Notes under the pieces: generated by a model | Told to the model about the DNA's origin: nothing | The model's database searches: none | What the model saw: the letters and a program-made list of their open reading frames with translations, nothing else | Made by a program: the position numbers and the translations under genes | In this document: positions 1 through 7,625 of the stretch, piece after piece | Position numbering within the stretch: position 1 is the first letter of the stretch | Layout of the letters: each line of letters starts with the position of its first letter | Origin: Propionibacteriaceae bacterium | GTDB lineage: Bacteria > Actinomycetota > Actinomycetes > Propionibacteriales > Propionibacteriaceae | NCBI GenBank assembly: GCA_031285505.1 | Contig: JAITVZ010000084.1 | Location: 1 to 32,195 of the forward strand | Length of the DNA stretch: 32,195 bases | Direction: 5' to 3'

Positions 1-145
1 CCCACCAATCTGGCGGTTAAGGCACCGACCAGCCACCCCCTTACCCCAGTGGTTGCCGCTTCAGGGCGGACCAACCCCAGCGATCCACTGATCGCATCTG
101 CAGCAGGAGTCGACCTCAACAAGGCGGTCGGCAGGAAGGAAAGAC
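1..145. other. Left edge, no complete gene
   Basis: No complete gene is visible in these bases. One frame closes with TAA at 18-20 and could be the last codons of an upstream gene such as a sugar-binding protein, but five codons are too few to identify it. A purine-rich ribosome site (aggaagga) lies just before the permease start at 146. Confidence 0.4.
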
Positions 146-1075
146 ATGTCAACCCCGACCCGATCCGTGGTCAAAAGGCGCCGGCGCAGTCCGGCCGATT
201 GGGTGCGCCACGGCGGCCTGACCACCCTGCTGTTCGCCCTGCCGCTACTGCTGATCTTCGGCGTCTTCTCCTGGTATCCGATCATCCGTTCGGCGATCAT
301 GGCTTTTCAGAAGACCAACCTGGTCGACACCAGTTGGGTAGGCTGGGACAACTTCATCTGGGTGCTGACCGACCCCGATCTGCCCAAGGCCTGCCTCAAC
401 ACCCTCTATTTCCTGGGCCTGGCCCTGCTGATCGGCTTCCCCATTCCCTTGATCGGCGCCCTGCTGATGAGCGAGGTCAAGAAGCTGCGCGGCGTCTTCA
501 CCGTGCTGGCCTATCTGCCAGTGGTCATCCCGCCGGTGGTGTCGGTCCTGCTGTGGAAGTTCTTCTATGACGGACGGCCGGCTGGCGTGTTCAACACCCT
601 GCTCGGCTACTTCGGGCTGGGCCCCTTCCCCTGGCTGAACGACAAGGACTGGGCGATGCCAGCGCTGGTGCTGGAAGCCACCTGGGCTGGAGCCGGGGCC
701 ACCGTCATCATCTATCTGGCGGCGCTGATCGGTGTGCCATCGGACCTTTACGAGGCGGCCGAGCTCGACGGGGCCGGCATCTGGAAGAAGATCTGGCACG
801 TCACCTTGCCCCAATTGCGCGGCGTCTTGTTCATCACCTTCATCCTCCAGATCATCGCCACCGCCCAGGTCTTCCTTGAGCCCTACCTCTTCACCGGTGG
901 CGGGCCCAACAAGGCCACCTTGACCATCTTGCTGATGATCTACAACTACGCCTTCGGGGCATCGCTGGGGGCTGACTATGGCTCGGCCACCGCCCTGTCG
1001 GTGATGCTGGCCATCGTCTTGGCGATCTTCTCGCTGATCTACTTCCGTCTGACCAAGAGTTGGAGTCAATCATGA
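146..1075 (+). CDS. Carbohydrate ABC transporter permease (MalF/UgpA type)
   Basis: The protein has 309 residues and is an inner-membrane subunit of a binding-protein-dependent sugar importer. A basic N-terminus (KRRRR) is followed by about six hydrophobic segments. The cytoplasmic EAA loop that docks the ATPase (EAAELDGAG) lies near residue 202. Length and layout are typical of the MalF/UgpA branch of BPD_transp_1 permeases. The ATG is preceded by aggaagga at good spacing. The stop overlaps the next start in an ATGA, so the two permeases are translationally coupled and probably form a heterodimer. The lipoprotein gene expected upstream is outside the window, so the substrate cannot be told. 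No ATPase gene is adjacent. Confidence 0.93.
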   Translation: MSTPTRSVVKRRRRSPADWVRHGGLTTLLFALPLLLIFGVFSWYPIIRSAIMAFQKTNLVDTSWVGWDNFIWVLTDPDLPKACLNTLYFLGLALLIGFPIPLIGALLMSEVKKLRGVFTVLAYLPVVIPPVVSVLLWKFFYDGRPAGVFNTLLGYFGLGPFPWLNDKDWAMPALVLEATWAGAGATVIIYLAALIGVPSDLYEAAELDGAGIWKKIWHVTLPQLRGVLFITFILQIIATAQVFLEPYLFTGGGPNKATLTILLMIYNYAFGASLGADYGSATALSVMLAIVLAIFSLIYFRLTKSWSQS

Positions 1076-2028
1076 GCAGCATGGAACCAACCGGCCGGAC
1101 AGTCAAGCGCCACCACCGGGCCAAACCCGGCAAGGACGCCGATCAAGCCGGGCTGAATCGCGGCATCGTCTCCGACCTCGACCGGCGCAAACCCGGGGTC
1201 CGAGCGGTGATGACCATCATCAACGTCGTCCTCTTCCTCTTCTTGGTGCTGGCCTGCCTCGGCCCGATGTATCTGCTGCTCAAGTCGGCGATCAGCCCCA
1301 CCCAGGACACCCTGCGCTCCCCCTTGGCCTTCTTCCCGAACGGCGCCGCCTGGGGCAACATCGCCGAGGCTTGGAACCACGTCCAGATCTCACACTATTT
1401 CCTCAACACCATCATCATCGCCGCCGGTTCCTGGTTCTTCCAGTTGCTGGTGGCCACCACCGGCGGGTTCGTTTTGTCAGTGCTGCGACCGAAATACACC
1501 GGCGTGGTCAACGCGCTCGTCATCGCCACGCTGTTCGTGCCGTCGGTGGTGCTGCTGGTGCCGCTCTACCTGACGGTATTGCACGTGCCGCTATTCGATT
1601 TCTCGTTGCTCAACTCCTTCTGGGCGGTCTGGCTGCCGGCGGGGGCGTCGGCCTTCAACGTGGTGCTGGTGACTCGTTTCTTCGACTCGCTGCCCCGCGA
1701 AGTCTTCGAAGCGGCCAGGGTCGATGGCGCCGGGCCGTTCAACCTCTTCTGGCGAGTGGTGCTGCCGATGTCGAAACCGATCTTGGGGGTCGTCAGTGTC
1801 TTCGCCTTCATCGCTGCCTGGAAGGACTTCCTCTGGCCGATGCTGGTGTTGAAGGAGCCATCCATCCAGCCGCTATCCGTACGACTGCCGGCTATTCAAG
1901 GCCAAACCGACCTGGGGGTGTTCCTGGCGGCTCTGGCCATCTCAACGATCCTGCCGGTGATCTTCTTCTTGGTCTTCCAGAAGCTCTTCCTCAGTGGAGC
2001 TGGCATGAGCGGCGCCGTCAAGGGGTGA
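1072..2028 (+). CDS. Carbohydrate ABC transporter permease (MalG/UgpE type)
   Basis: This is the second permease of the pair, 318 residues from the ATG that overlaps the previous stop (ATGA). A TTG four codons upstream and an ATG three codons downstream are in frame but less well placed; ttggag lies just ahead of the chosen ATG. A roughly 45-residue cytoplasmic N-terminus precedes six hydrophobic segments. The EAA loop (EAARVDGAG) is near residue 212, and the protein ends in SGAVKG, a common MalG-type tail. With the preceding gene it would form the membrane channel of a sugar importer energised by an ATPase encoded elsewhere. Confidence 0.93.
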   Translation: MSSMEPTGRTVKRHHRAKPGKDADQAGLNRGIVSDLDRRKPGVRAVMTIINVVLFLFLVLACLGPMYLLLKSAISPTQDTLRSPLAFFPNGAAWGNIAEAWNHVQISHYFLNTIIIAAGSWFFQLLVATTGGFVLSVLRPKYTGVVNALVIATLFVPSVVLLVPLYLTVLHVPLFDFSLLNSFWAVWLPAGASAFNVVLVTRFFDSLPREVFEAARVDGAGPFNLFWRVVLPMSKPILGVVSVFAFIAAWKDFLWPMLVLKEPSIQPLSVRLPAIQGQTDLGVFLAALAISTILPVIFFLVFQKLFLSGAGMSGAVKG

Positions 2029-2034
2029 GGGTGG

Positions 2035-2068
2035 GGGGCTGAGTTTGCTGACAGCGCGGGTCAGCCCC
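2035..2068 (+). terminator. Hairpin after the permease pair
   Basis: An 8-base inverted repeat (GGGGCTGA at 2035-2042 and TCAGCCCC at 2061-2068) starts six bases after the permease stop. There is no T-run, but many high-GC actinobacterial terminators lack one. It probably ends the permease operon. Confidence 0.45.
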
Positions 2069-2543
2069 AGCCGGACGACTTCATCTCTCTGGCATACACC
2101 ATTCCCGTTCTCGATCCCTTGGGAAAAGCTGTCCTTCTCACCACCAGTCGCCAGGTTTGCCAGTCTCCTAGGCCGACAACAAGTCCCGGATACCACACCA
2201 TCCAGCCAACCCGCGCTGACTTCTGGCAGTTGTTAGCCGAAAACACCCCGCAACCGATCAACAACTGCAGGATTCTTCAACAGGCCCCCCCACCACCCGG
2301 TTTCTGGGAGTTGTTGAGGCGGTCAGGGTTGGCACAAGCACCTGCCACCAGGGCGGGCAATTCTGCGAGACACCAGTTCGGCCCGTCCACGACCACCGCC
2401 GCAGTCACTTCGAGGAGTCGCCGCAACCGGGCCTTAGCCAGCCGAGGACGTGGCGATTCCGGAATCGTAATTTGCACAGCAAGCCCTGGAGTACGTGATT
2501 TGCAAATTACGCTGTCATGATTTGGGTCGAGGCTCGGCGTCCG
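2069..2543. other. Intergenic region between convergent genes
   Basis: About 475 bases separate the convergent permease (+) and exporter (-) genes. No open frame here looks like a real protein. It holds a hairpin (CAGTTGTT near 2227-2234 with AACAACTG at 2260-2267), an imperfect repeat of its left arm near 2301-2316 (ttctgggagttgtt), and AT-rich palindromes at 2467-2510. It may be the worn remains of a small mobile piece. Confidence 0.35.
2467..2510. repeat. AT-rich inverted repeat with a near-perfect palindrome
   Basis: GTAATTTGCA at 2467-2476 is exactly inverted as TGCAAATTAC at 2501-2510. The right arm is itself part of a 16-base palindrome at 2495-2510 with one mismatch (gtgatttg/caaattac). 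The AT-rich sequence stands out from its GC-rich surroundings. It resembles a regulator binding site, but no gene start lies beside it on either strand. Confidence 0.5.
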
Positions 2544-4175
2544 TCACACTGCCACCTTGACCGTCACCATGTCGCAATCGTCCAACACCCCCGAGGCCAG
2601 GGCGAAGCAACCGACGGCGGCCAAGGCCTCCCAGGCGGCGATGATCCCCCAGGTGGTCAGCCAGGCGGCGCCCGATCCTGCGCCGGGGCCCACCCACAGG
2701 CCGATGACCACTCCGGCGACGACGCCGGGAGCCATCACCGCGGTCAGCGTCACGTAGAACAGCGCCATTTGCACCAACTGGTTCAGCCCGTCGCTGAACA
2801 GGCGCAGGTAGACGAAGGTGACGCCGAGCAACACCGCCGAGAAGAGGGTGTAGACCACCCAGGCCACGATGACGTCGAGCGCTCCGGCCGCGACGATCAG
2901 TCCGGCGGCGGCCAGGGCCACGGCCCCCTCAATCAGGGCACGGACGATGGCCTCCAGGTTCGCCCAGATCATCTTCTTGAGCGACGACTCAGGGATGAGG
3001 TAGAGGTAGTGCGTCGTCAGCTCCTTGGAGCCACGCCCGGTGCCGATGAACACGGTCTGCAGCGCCATCATGACGATCAGGGGGACCTGCAGGCCGTTGG
3101 GCCCGCCGGGACCCCCACTGAAGACCATGAACACCGTCAACCCGATGGCCACCACGATCTGCACGATGGAGAAGGGCGTCATCAGTCCGAGCCGGCTTTG
3201 GCGATAGTCCTCGCGCAGGTGTTTGAGGAAGATGGCCGCCGCTCCCCTGCCCCCCAAGCCGCGGCGCCCATCGCGGACCACCCCCGGTCGGGCGCCAGCA
3301 GCCATGGCCGCGTCCATGTTTCCCTCGGCCAGGGCTTGTCGCCGATCGTAGACCGTCTGGGCGTTGGACAACACATCTTCGTAATAGTCGGTGCTGGCCA
3401 GCAACACGTAGGCGATCGTCGCGGCGAGCAGCAGCAGATCGAGGCCCAGGAAGCCCAGCCCGATCAGGGTCTGTCCCGAGACGAAGGCGGTCGCACCGGC
3501 GGCCGTCCAACCCAGCACCGGGATGAGGCTGAAGGCGGGCGATCCAGCGATCGCGGCCACGATCGCCCACGGATCCGCGCCGGCTCCCCCAAGGACCGAG
3601 CCGATTCCCCAGACCAGCACCGGCACGAACACAGCCAAGCAGACGAGCACGACCAGCCGCTTGCGTCGCGGTCGGCTGTTCGTCCCCAAATAGATGGCCA
3701 TCGAACCGGCCACACCGATGATCAACGGCAGGATCAAGGCAGCGACGATGATGCCCGATGCCCCAGGCGGAGCGTTGAAAGCGTTGCCCAGCAGCGGGGC
3801 CATGACCAGGGCCATCAAGACCGAGACCAGTCCCGTCAACAGAGCCTTCCCCAACCCGAAGGCGAGGTTGGCCCGCGGGCTGATCGGCGAGACGAAGGCC
3901 AGGTTGACGTCGCTCATCGTGAAGATGGTCGCCCCACCCTTCAGCCCCTGCCTCACCGACGGGAAGAGGCTGAGCAACCCGAAAGCGAACAGCGCGACCG
4001 TCAACCCGACGAGCGGCCAGGCGGTGTCGAAGGAGCTGGCCCGCAACCCGCTGACCGTCCCCCAAGTGACGGAGGCCAGCACAACGGCGTAGGTGATCAA
4101 CTTCGACTTGTGCAGCCAGATCTCCATCAGGCTGTTCTTGAGGCTGGTCAGCAGCAGCCAGGTGAGAGCCCTCAC
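2544..4175 (-). CDS. ABC exporter membrane subunit
   Basis: The protein has 543 residues from a GTG that overlaps the TGA of the ATPase gene upstream (GTGA). It begins VRALTWLLLTSLKNSLMEIW and carries a dozen or so hydrophobic stretches with short charged links, as in two-subunit ABC-2-type exporters with a large membrane partner. A reading frame extends further upstream but is only the shadow of the ATPase gene. The coupled ATPase points to export of an unknown substrate, perhaps a lipid, peptide or drug. No closer family is recognised from sequence alone. Confidence 0.82.
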   Translation of the reverse strand: MRALTWLLLTSLKNSLMEIWLHKSKLITYAVVLASVTWGTVSGLRASSFDTAWPLVGLTVALFAFGLLSLFPSVRQGLKGGATIFTMSDVNLAFVSPISPRANLAFGLGKALLTGLVSVLMALVMAPLLGNAFNAPPGASGIIVAALILPLIIGVAGSMAIYLGTNSRPRRKRLVVLVCLAVFVPVLVWGIGSVLGGAGADPWAIVAAIAGSPAFSLIPVLGWTAAGATAFVSGQTLIGLGFLGLDLLLLAATIAYVLLASTDYYEDVLSNAQTVYDRRQALAEGNMDAAMAAGARPGVVRDGRRGLGGRGAAAIFLKHLREDYRQSRLGLMTPFSIVQIVVAIGLTVFMVFSGGPGGPNGLQVPLIVMMALQTVFIGTGRGSKELTTHYLYLIPESSLKKMIWANLEAIVRALIEGAVALAAAGLIVAAGALDVIVAWVVYTLFSAVLLGVTFVYLRLFSDGLNQLVQMALFYVTLTAVMAPGVVAGVVIGLWVGPGAGSGAAWLTTWGIIAAWEALAAVGCFALASGVLDDCDMVTVKVAV

Positions 4176-4888
4176 GACTGGTCGCCCGCCCCGGTGGGGC
4201 CATCGGTGATCGCGAAGTAGGCATCCTCCAGGCTCTCGCCGGGCGGCAGCTCGCCGGGATGAACCCGTGTCTGAACTCGACCATCCTTCATCACGATGGT
4301 GGCGTCCCAGTTGTCGTCCATCGAGCCGATCATGTGGGTGCTGATCAACAGCGCACAACCGTCGTGCCGCAGGTCGGCGAACTGGGCCTTGAGCTCGCGA
4401 ATGCCCTGCGGATCGAGCCCGACCAACGGCTCGTCGAAGATGACCACCCGGGGTCGGGGCAGCAAGGCGCAACACACCGACAGCTTCTGCTGCATCCCCT
4501 TCGACAGCTCCTTGCCCAGCTTGTTCGCCTTGTCGCCCAGATCGAAGCGCTCCAGCAGCTCGGCGGCCAGCGGCCGCCAATCGGTCAGCCGGTAGGCCCG
4601 CGCGATGAACTCCAAGTGGTCGTTGATGGTGAGGAGTTGGTAGGGCGCCGGGAATTCGGGCACGTAACCCAGCAGGCGCTTGGCGGCAGTCGAGTGGTTG
4701 TCCTGGCCGGCGATCGTCACCGTCCCCTTGAAGCGCAGCAGCCCGCAGATCGACTTGATCAGCGTCGATTTTCCGGCCCCGTTCGGACCCAGCAGGATCG
4801 TCAGTTCACCAGCCGCCACGCGGAGCGAGACATCATCATTGGCCAGAGTCTTGCCGTAGCGCTTGGTCAGATGCGCGACTTCGAGCAT
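4172..4888 (-). CDS. ABC transporter ATP-binding protein (exporter type)
   Basis: The protein has 238 residues. The Walker A motif GPNGAGKST is at residues 34-42, the signature LSKGMQQK at about 128-135, Walker B VVIFDEP at 148-154, and a switch histidine in STHM near 176. The LSKGMQQ form is typical of exporter and gliding-type ATPases. An open frame continues 33 codons upstream, but the ATG at 4888 has ggagg six bases ahead and begins the usual MLEVAHLTKRYG fold. It is the energy subunit of the exporter encoded directly downstream, to which it is coupled by a 4-base overlap. The last 15 residues are a Gly/Pro-rich tail. Confidence 0.92.
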   Translation of the reverse strand: MLEVAHLTKRYGKTLANDDVSLRVAAGELTILLGPNGAGKSTLIKSICGLLRFKGTVTIAGQDNHSTAAKRLLGYVPEFPAPYQLLTINDHLEFIARAYRLTDWRPLAAELLERFDLGDKANKLGKELSKGMQQKLSVCCALLPRPRVVIFDEPLVGLDPQGIRELKAQFADLRHDGCALLISTHMIGSMDDNWDATIVMKDGRVQTRVHPGELPPGESLEDAYFAITDGPTGAGDQS

Positions 4889-4952
4889 TCGTTCCTCCAC
4901 GGGGACAAGACTAGCCCATCGCTGGAACCACAACGCCCGCCAACCACCGCCC

Positions 4953-5213
4953 TCAGCCGAGATCCTGGGCGATACCGCGCACCTCACCGATGCTCAGGCC
5001 GACGGCACTGGCCACCTGTTCGATCGTCAGACCAGCGGCCAAGAGGTTGCCAGCGATGCGACGAGCCGCCTCGGATTCACCGACCCGGCGCCCCTGCTCA
5101 AGACCCTGTTCAAGACCCTGCTCAAGACCCTCTGCCAAACCCATCTCGAGACCTTCGGCTCGACCATCGTCACGGGCGTCCTCCTTGAAAGATTCGTGTT
5201 GAAGATCGATGGA
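4953..5213 (-). pseudogene. C-terminal remnant of an Rpn-family (PD-(D/E)XK) nuclease/transposase
   Basis: The frame is open from just after an in-frame TGA at 5214-5216 to the stop at 4953, with an ATG at 5144 but no convincing ribosome site. It reads KEDARDDGRAEGLEMG, then three LEQG units, then RRIAGNLLAAGLTIEQVASAVGLS. That low-complexity linker and small helical tail are characteristic of the C-terminal end of Rpn/YhgA-type recombination-promoting nucleases. The whole nuclease domain (normally about 200 residues) is missing. It lies head to head with a gene that lost its own 5' end, so a deletion or replacement probably removed both. Confidence 0.7.
5094..5129 (-). repeat. Three tandem 12-base repeats in the Rpn remnant
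   Basis: Three units (CTGCTCAAGACC, CTGTTCAAGACC, CTGCTCAAGACC on the + strand) encode the LEQG repeats. Such repeats in Rpn linkers can expand or shrink by slippage. Confidence 0.8.
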
Positions 5214-5254
5214 TCACCCCGACGTACCATCAGCTCCGGCTGCAAGAACTTGAA

Positions 5255-5899
5255 TTGGCCGCGAGACATCTGGAGACAGTAAAGCGAGAGAAGGACGAGG
5301 AGCGCGAACGCCGCGCCGAGCAGCGTGAGCAAGAGAAGGCTGAGCGGGAGTTGCAAGCCGAGCGAGCCCGCTTGGAGAAGGAGCGTCAACACTATCTCAA
5401 CGCCATTGAAGCGATGCGCCAACGTGGTGACGAAGCAGGCGTCGCTGACATGGAGGAGAAGATGGCGGGCGTCGATCAAGCCATCGCCAATGTGGATTAC
5501 CGGTCGGCCAACCTGAGGGCCGGCTATGTCTACGTGATCTCCAACGTCGGCGCCTTCGGGCCAGGCGTGGTCAAGATCGGCATGACCAGGCATCTCGACC
5601 CGATGGACCGGGTGCGTGAGCTAGGGGATGCCTCGGTGCCGTTCCGGTTCGACGTCCACGCCTTGTTCTTCGCCGATGACGCTGTTGGCGTGGAGACGAT
5701 GTTGCACCACACCTTCGCCGATCAGCGGATTAACCGGATCAATGGGCACCGCGAATTCTTCCGGGTGAGCCCACAGCAGGTGCTCGACACCCTGAGCGCC
5801 CACAAGGTGCATGTCATTGAGTTCACGCTCGAGCCAGAAGCCGAGGAGTTCCGCCTCAGTGGAGGTGATGTGACGACCGGTCGCCAGGTGACGGGCTGA
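5255..5899 (+). CDS. GIY-YIG (Mug113/T5orf172-like) protein, N-terminally truncated
   Basis: From a TTG at 5255 the product is 214 residues. The first 75 residues are a highly charged coiled coil (REKDEERERRAEQREQEKAE). A compact domain from about residue 88 (AGYVYVISNVG, VVKIGMTR, DRVRELGDASVPF, HREFF) matches the Mug113-like GIY-YIG domain that ends DUF4041 proteins of phage and defence loci. Full-length relatives have a DUF4041 region before the coiled coil. Here the frame opens only after a TGA at 5186-5188, and LQELELAARHL without a good start or ribosome site is what remains. It is probably a 3' fragment left by the event that also cut the neighbouring Rpn gene, though a short product is possible. 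Confidence 0.6.
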   Translation: MAARHLETVKREKDEERERRAEQREQEKAERELQAERARLEKERQHYLNAIEAMRQRGDEAGVADMEEKMAGVDQAIANVDYRSANLRAGYVYVISNVGAFGPGVVKIGMTRHLDPMDRVRELGDASVPFRFDVHALFFADDAVGVETMLHHTFADQRINRINGHREFFRVSPQQVLDTLSAHKVHVIEFTLEPEAEEFRLSGGDVTTGRQVTG

Positions 5900-5945
5900 C
5901 CGGCGACCGGGCAGCGACACCAGCCAACAACTCTGTGAGATCGCG

Positions 5946-5989
5946 GGTTCAAATGTCGAGCATCAGGTCGGGTTGACAGGATTTGAACC
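5946..5989. repeat. Inverted pair of tRNA T-arm-like sequences
   Basis: GGTTCAAAT (5946-5954) is exactly inverted as ATTTGAACC (5981-5989). Each arm looks like a tRNA T-loop with part of its stem. The minus-strand copy reads CCGGTTCAAATCCTGTC then AACCCGACC, like the 3' end of a tRNA. No complete tRNA is present. These could be leftover integration (att) sequences, or simply a hairpin ending the GIY-YIG gene. Confidence 0.35.
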
Positions 5990-6075
5990 GGCGGCCCCTT
6001 GGCGGATTTGCCGTCGTTTTGGGCGGTTCGGGTTGTTTCCGGTCATCGTCCGTTTCCTGGGATGACTAGGGAGAA

Positions 6076-7299
6076 CTACTGATCTCTGGTTCCTATTGTA
6101 TCGGGTTGGTGGCGGTTGGGTGTGGCCGATTGTGCTGGGTTTCTGCTGGTGTCAGAAGCCAGGGCGGCCCGCTTCGCCAACTCGTCCTCGACGACTGCTT
6201 CCAGCTCCTCGACGCTGGGCAACGACGCTCTTGCGGACTCTGGCAATCCTTGCCATTGTGCGACAGCTATCGGCTTGGCTGTGGACGTGAGGGAGAGACG
6301 TACCAACCGATCCCGTTTCCCGGTACATAGCAGCAGGCCAATGGTCGGGGCGTGAATCTCTGGCACTCGTAAGGCTTCATCGACAGCGGCAATGTAGGTG
6401 CCCAGCTGGCCCAACATCTCGGGCTTGAAAGCAGCGACCTTCAACTCTACGACGACATAGCGCAACTGGACAGCATGGAAGAACAGCAAGTCAACGTACA
6501 GGTCGAGGTCGTCAACAGTGAAACGCACCTGTCTGCCAACGAACGTTATCCCACGCCCTAACTCCATGAGCGTGTCCTGAATGCGATCCATCAGCGCATC
6601 TTCGAGTTCAAGCTCCGAGAGCTTCTGCTGATAACCAAGTTGCTGGAAAACGTAGGGGTCCTTCACCATCTGCTGAGCCAAGTCAGAGTCGACAGATTCC
6701 AGCGTCTGTGGAAAGTTGGACGGAGCCTTACCGACTCGCTCCCGTAGTTCCACTTGGATCTGGTAGTTGAGCACAGCACGCGACCAACCGTTTCCAACGG
6801 CTTCCTGCGCATACCAAACGAAGCGCTCCGTATCATCTTTGAACTTGTCGAGGAGGACCATGACATGACCCCAGGGAAGTTGGTCAGCAAGCTGCTGACC
6901 AATCGAGTCTTCCTCATGCCAGGCCTGCGCAAACATTCGCATGTACTTCAGATTCGTAGGCGACCAGCCCCTCATGCCGGGGAACTCAGCGGTCATATCA
7001 CGCGAAAAGCGCCGGATCACCTTCGTGCCCCAACCCTCACGCTCTTGCCGTTCAAGGATGTCTCTCCCAACAGACCAGTACAATCGGATGATCTCTCGAT
7101 TGGCTGAGCGGATCGCTTGGACCTGAGTGGCATGGACACGGCGTTTCACAGCCTCCAACCACTCGAAGTAACCAGCGGGCGCCGTCTGCTCAATGGCGTC
7201 AACAGTCGCAGAGGGCGGGACCGTCATCCCGGTTGGGGTGATGTGCTTGGCCACAGCGTCTCCTTCAACATGACGCGCCACCGCGTCGTTGGTACTCAT
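6076..7299 (-). CDS. DUF1016 / YhcG-type PD-(D/E)XK nuclease-domain protein
   Basis: The protein has 407 residues. The N-terminal DUF1016 helical region covers residues 44-210 (REIIRLYWSVGRDILERQ, FSRDMTAEFPGMRGWSPTNLKYM). The C-terminal PD-(D/E)XK domain is at about 230-375, with D270 in LYVDLLFF, E285 and K287 in VVVELK, and Q298. These are the expected catalytic positions, so the protein looks intact. GGAGG precedes the ATG. Family members sit in defence islands and beside restriction genes. The about 60-residue C-terminal tail (SVEELEAVVEDELAKRAAL) is repeated as a relic at 7335-7441, which suggests this locus was rearranged. The target and trigger are unknown. Confidence 0.88.
   Translation of the reverse strand: MSTNDAVARHVEGDAVAKHITPTGMTVPPSATVDAIEQTAPAGYFEWLEAVKRRVHATQVQAIRSANREIIRLYWSVGRDILERQEREGWGTKVIRRFSRDMTAEFPGMRGWSPTNLKYMRMFAQAWHEEDSIGQQLADQLPWGHVMVLLDKFKDDTERFVWYAQEAVGNGWSRAVLNYQIQVELRERVGKAPSNFPQTLESVDSDLAQQMVKDPYVFQQLGYQQKLSELELEDALMDRIQDTLMELGRGITFVGRQVRFTVDDLDLYVDLLFFHAVQLRYVVVELKVAAFKPEMLGQLGTYIAAVDEALRVPEIHAPTIGLLLCTGKRDRLVRLSLTSTAKPIAVAQWQGLPESARASLPSVEELEAVVEDELAKRAALASDTSRNPAQSATPNRHQPDTIGTRDQ
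6114..6220 (-). repeat. 3' end of the YhcG-type gene, copy A of a degenerate repeat
   Basis: These roughly 107 bases encode the C-terminal tail of the YhcG-type protein. They match 7335-7441 in the same orientation along their whole length, with scattered substitutions. The shared blocks include gattgtgctgggt and cccgcttcgccaa. Confidence 0.75.
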
Positions 7300-7334
7300 C
7301 AGCCTCCATTGTACGGTGGTGTCTGATAACTACC

Positions 7335-7441
7335 GGTTTGGGTGTGGTCGATTGTGCTGGGTATCTGCTGATGTCGGAGGGCGTGGGGAGACCCGCTTCG
7401 CCAAGTCGTCCTCGACGACCCCTCCAACTCCTCGATACTGG
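7335..7441 (-). pseudogene. Relic of the 3' end of a second YhcG-type gene (repeat copy B)
   Basis: The minus strand reads SIEELEG and then, after losing one base relative to the intact gene, continues in another frame as VVEDDLAKR. It matches the last codons of the complete gene that starts 36 bases downstream. The remainder of the gene is absent. It looks like the tail of an older copy, left when a new copy entered upstream of it or when a tandem duplication was deleted. Confidence 0.7.
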
Positions 7442-7443
7442 TC

Positions 7444-7625
7444 AGCTCAAAATGTCCGTCTCGTCGATTTCAGTGATCTATGCGTTGACTTCGGTGACAG
7501 CTTGGTCCATGGCGAGGTCGATTCCAATGAGTTCGGCGGCTCGACGATCATCGTCAGCCCAGTGGGTAATTGGGTGGCAATGCCGCAATCATGCGGGCGA
7601 TGCGTGAATGGATGGGATCAGGCAT
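7444..7625 (-). pseudogene. Decayed gene coupled to the AbiEi-like gene
   Basis: An ATG at 7625 overlaps the end of the AbiEi-like gene by 8 bases. It reads MPDPIHSRIARMIAALPPNY and then PLG before a TGA. In the next frame the sequence continues sensibly as DDDRRAAELIGIDLAMDQAV and TEVNA, followed by a TAG and ITEIDETDIL. Frame shift and stop together indicate a broken gene. Its position is where a toxin or effector partner of an AbiEi-like regulator would be, but it does not resemble the AbiEii nucleotidyltransferase start I know, so the product is unidentified. Confidence 0.55.

Noticed and set aside
245..1069. Minus-strand frame opposite the first permease
   Set aside because: It is Gln/Asp/Gly-rich shadow sequence; the + strand permease has a ribosome site, membrane helices and the EAA loop.
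2517..4220. Long + strand frame of 567 codons opposite the exporter genes
   Set aside because: It is rich in Asp, Gln, His, Gly and Arg with no hydrophobic pattern, as expected for the antisense of a high-GC membrane protein gene. The minus strand gives a clear transporter.
4259..5188. Long + strand frame opposite the ABC ATPase
   Set aside because: It is antisense to clear Walker A, signature and Walker B motifs and has no recognisable domain of its own.
5941..6000. Complete tRNA gene
   Set aside because: Only T-arm and 3' end-like sequence is visible; no D-arm or anticodon arm folds in the expected place on either strand.
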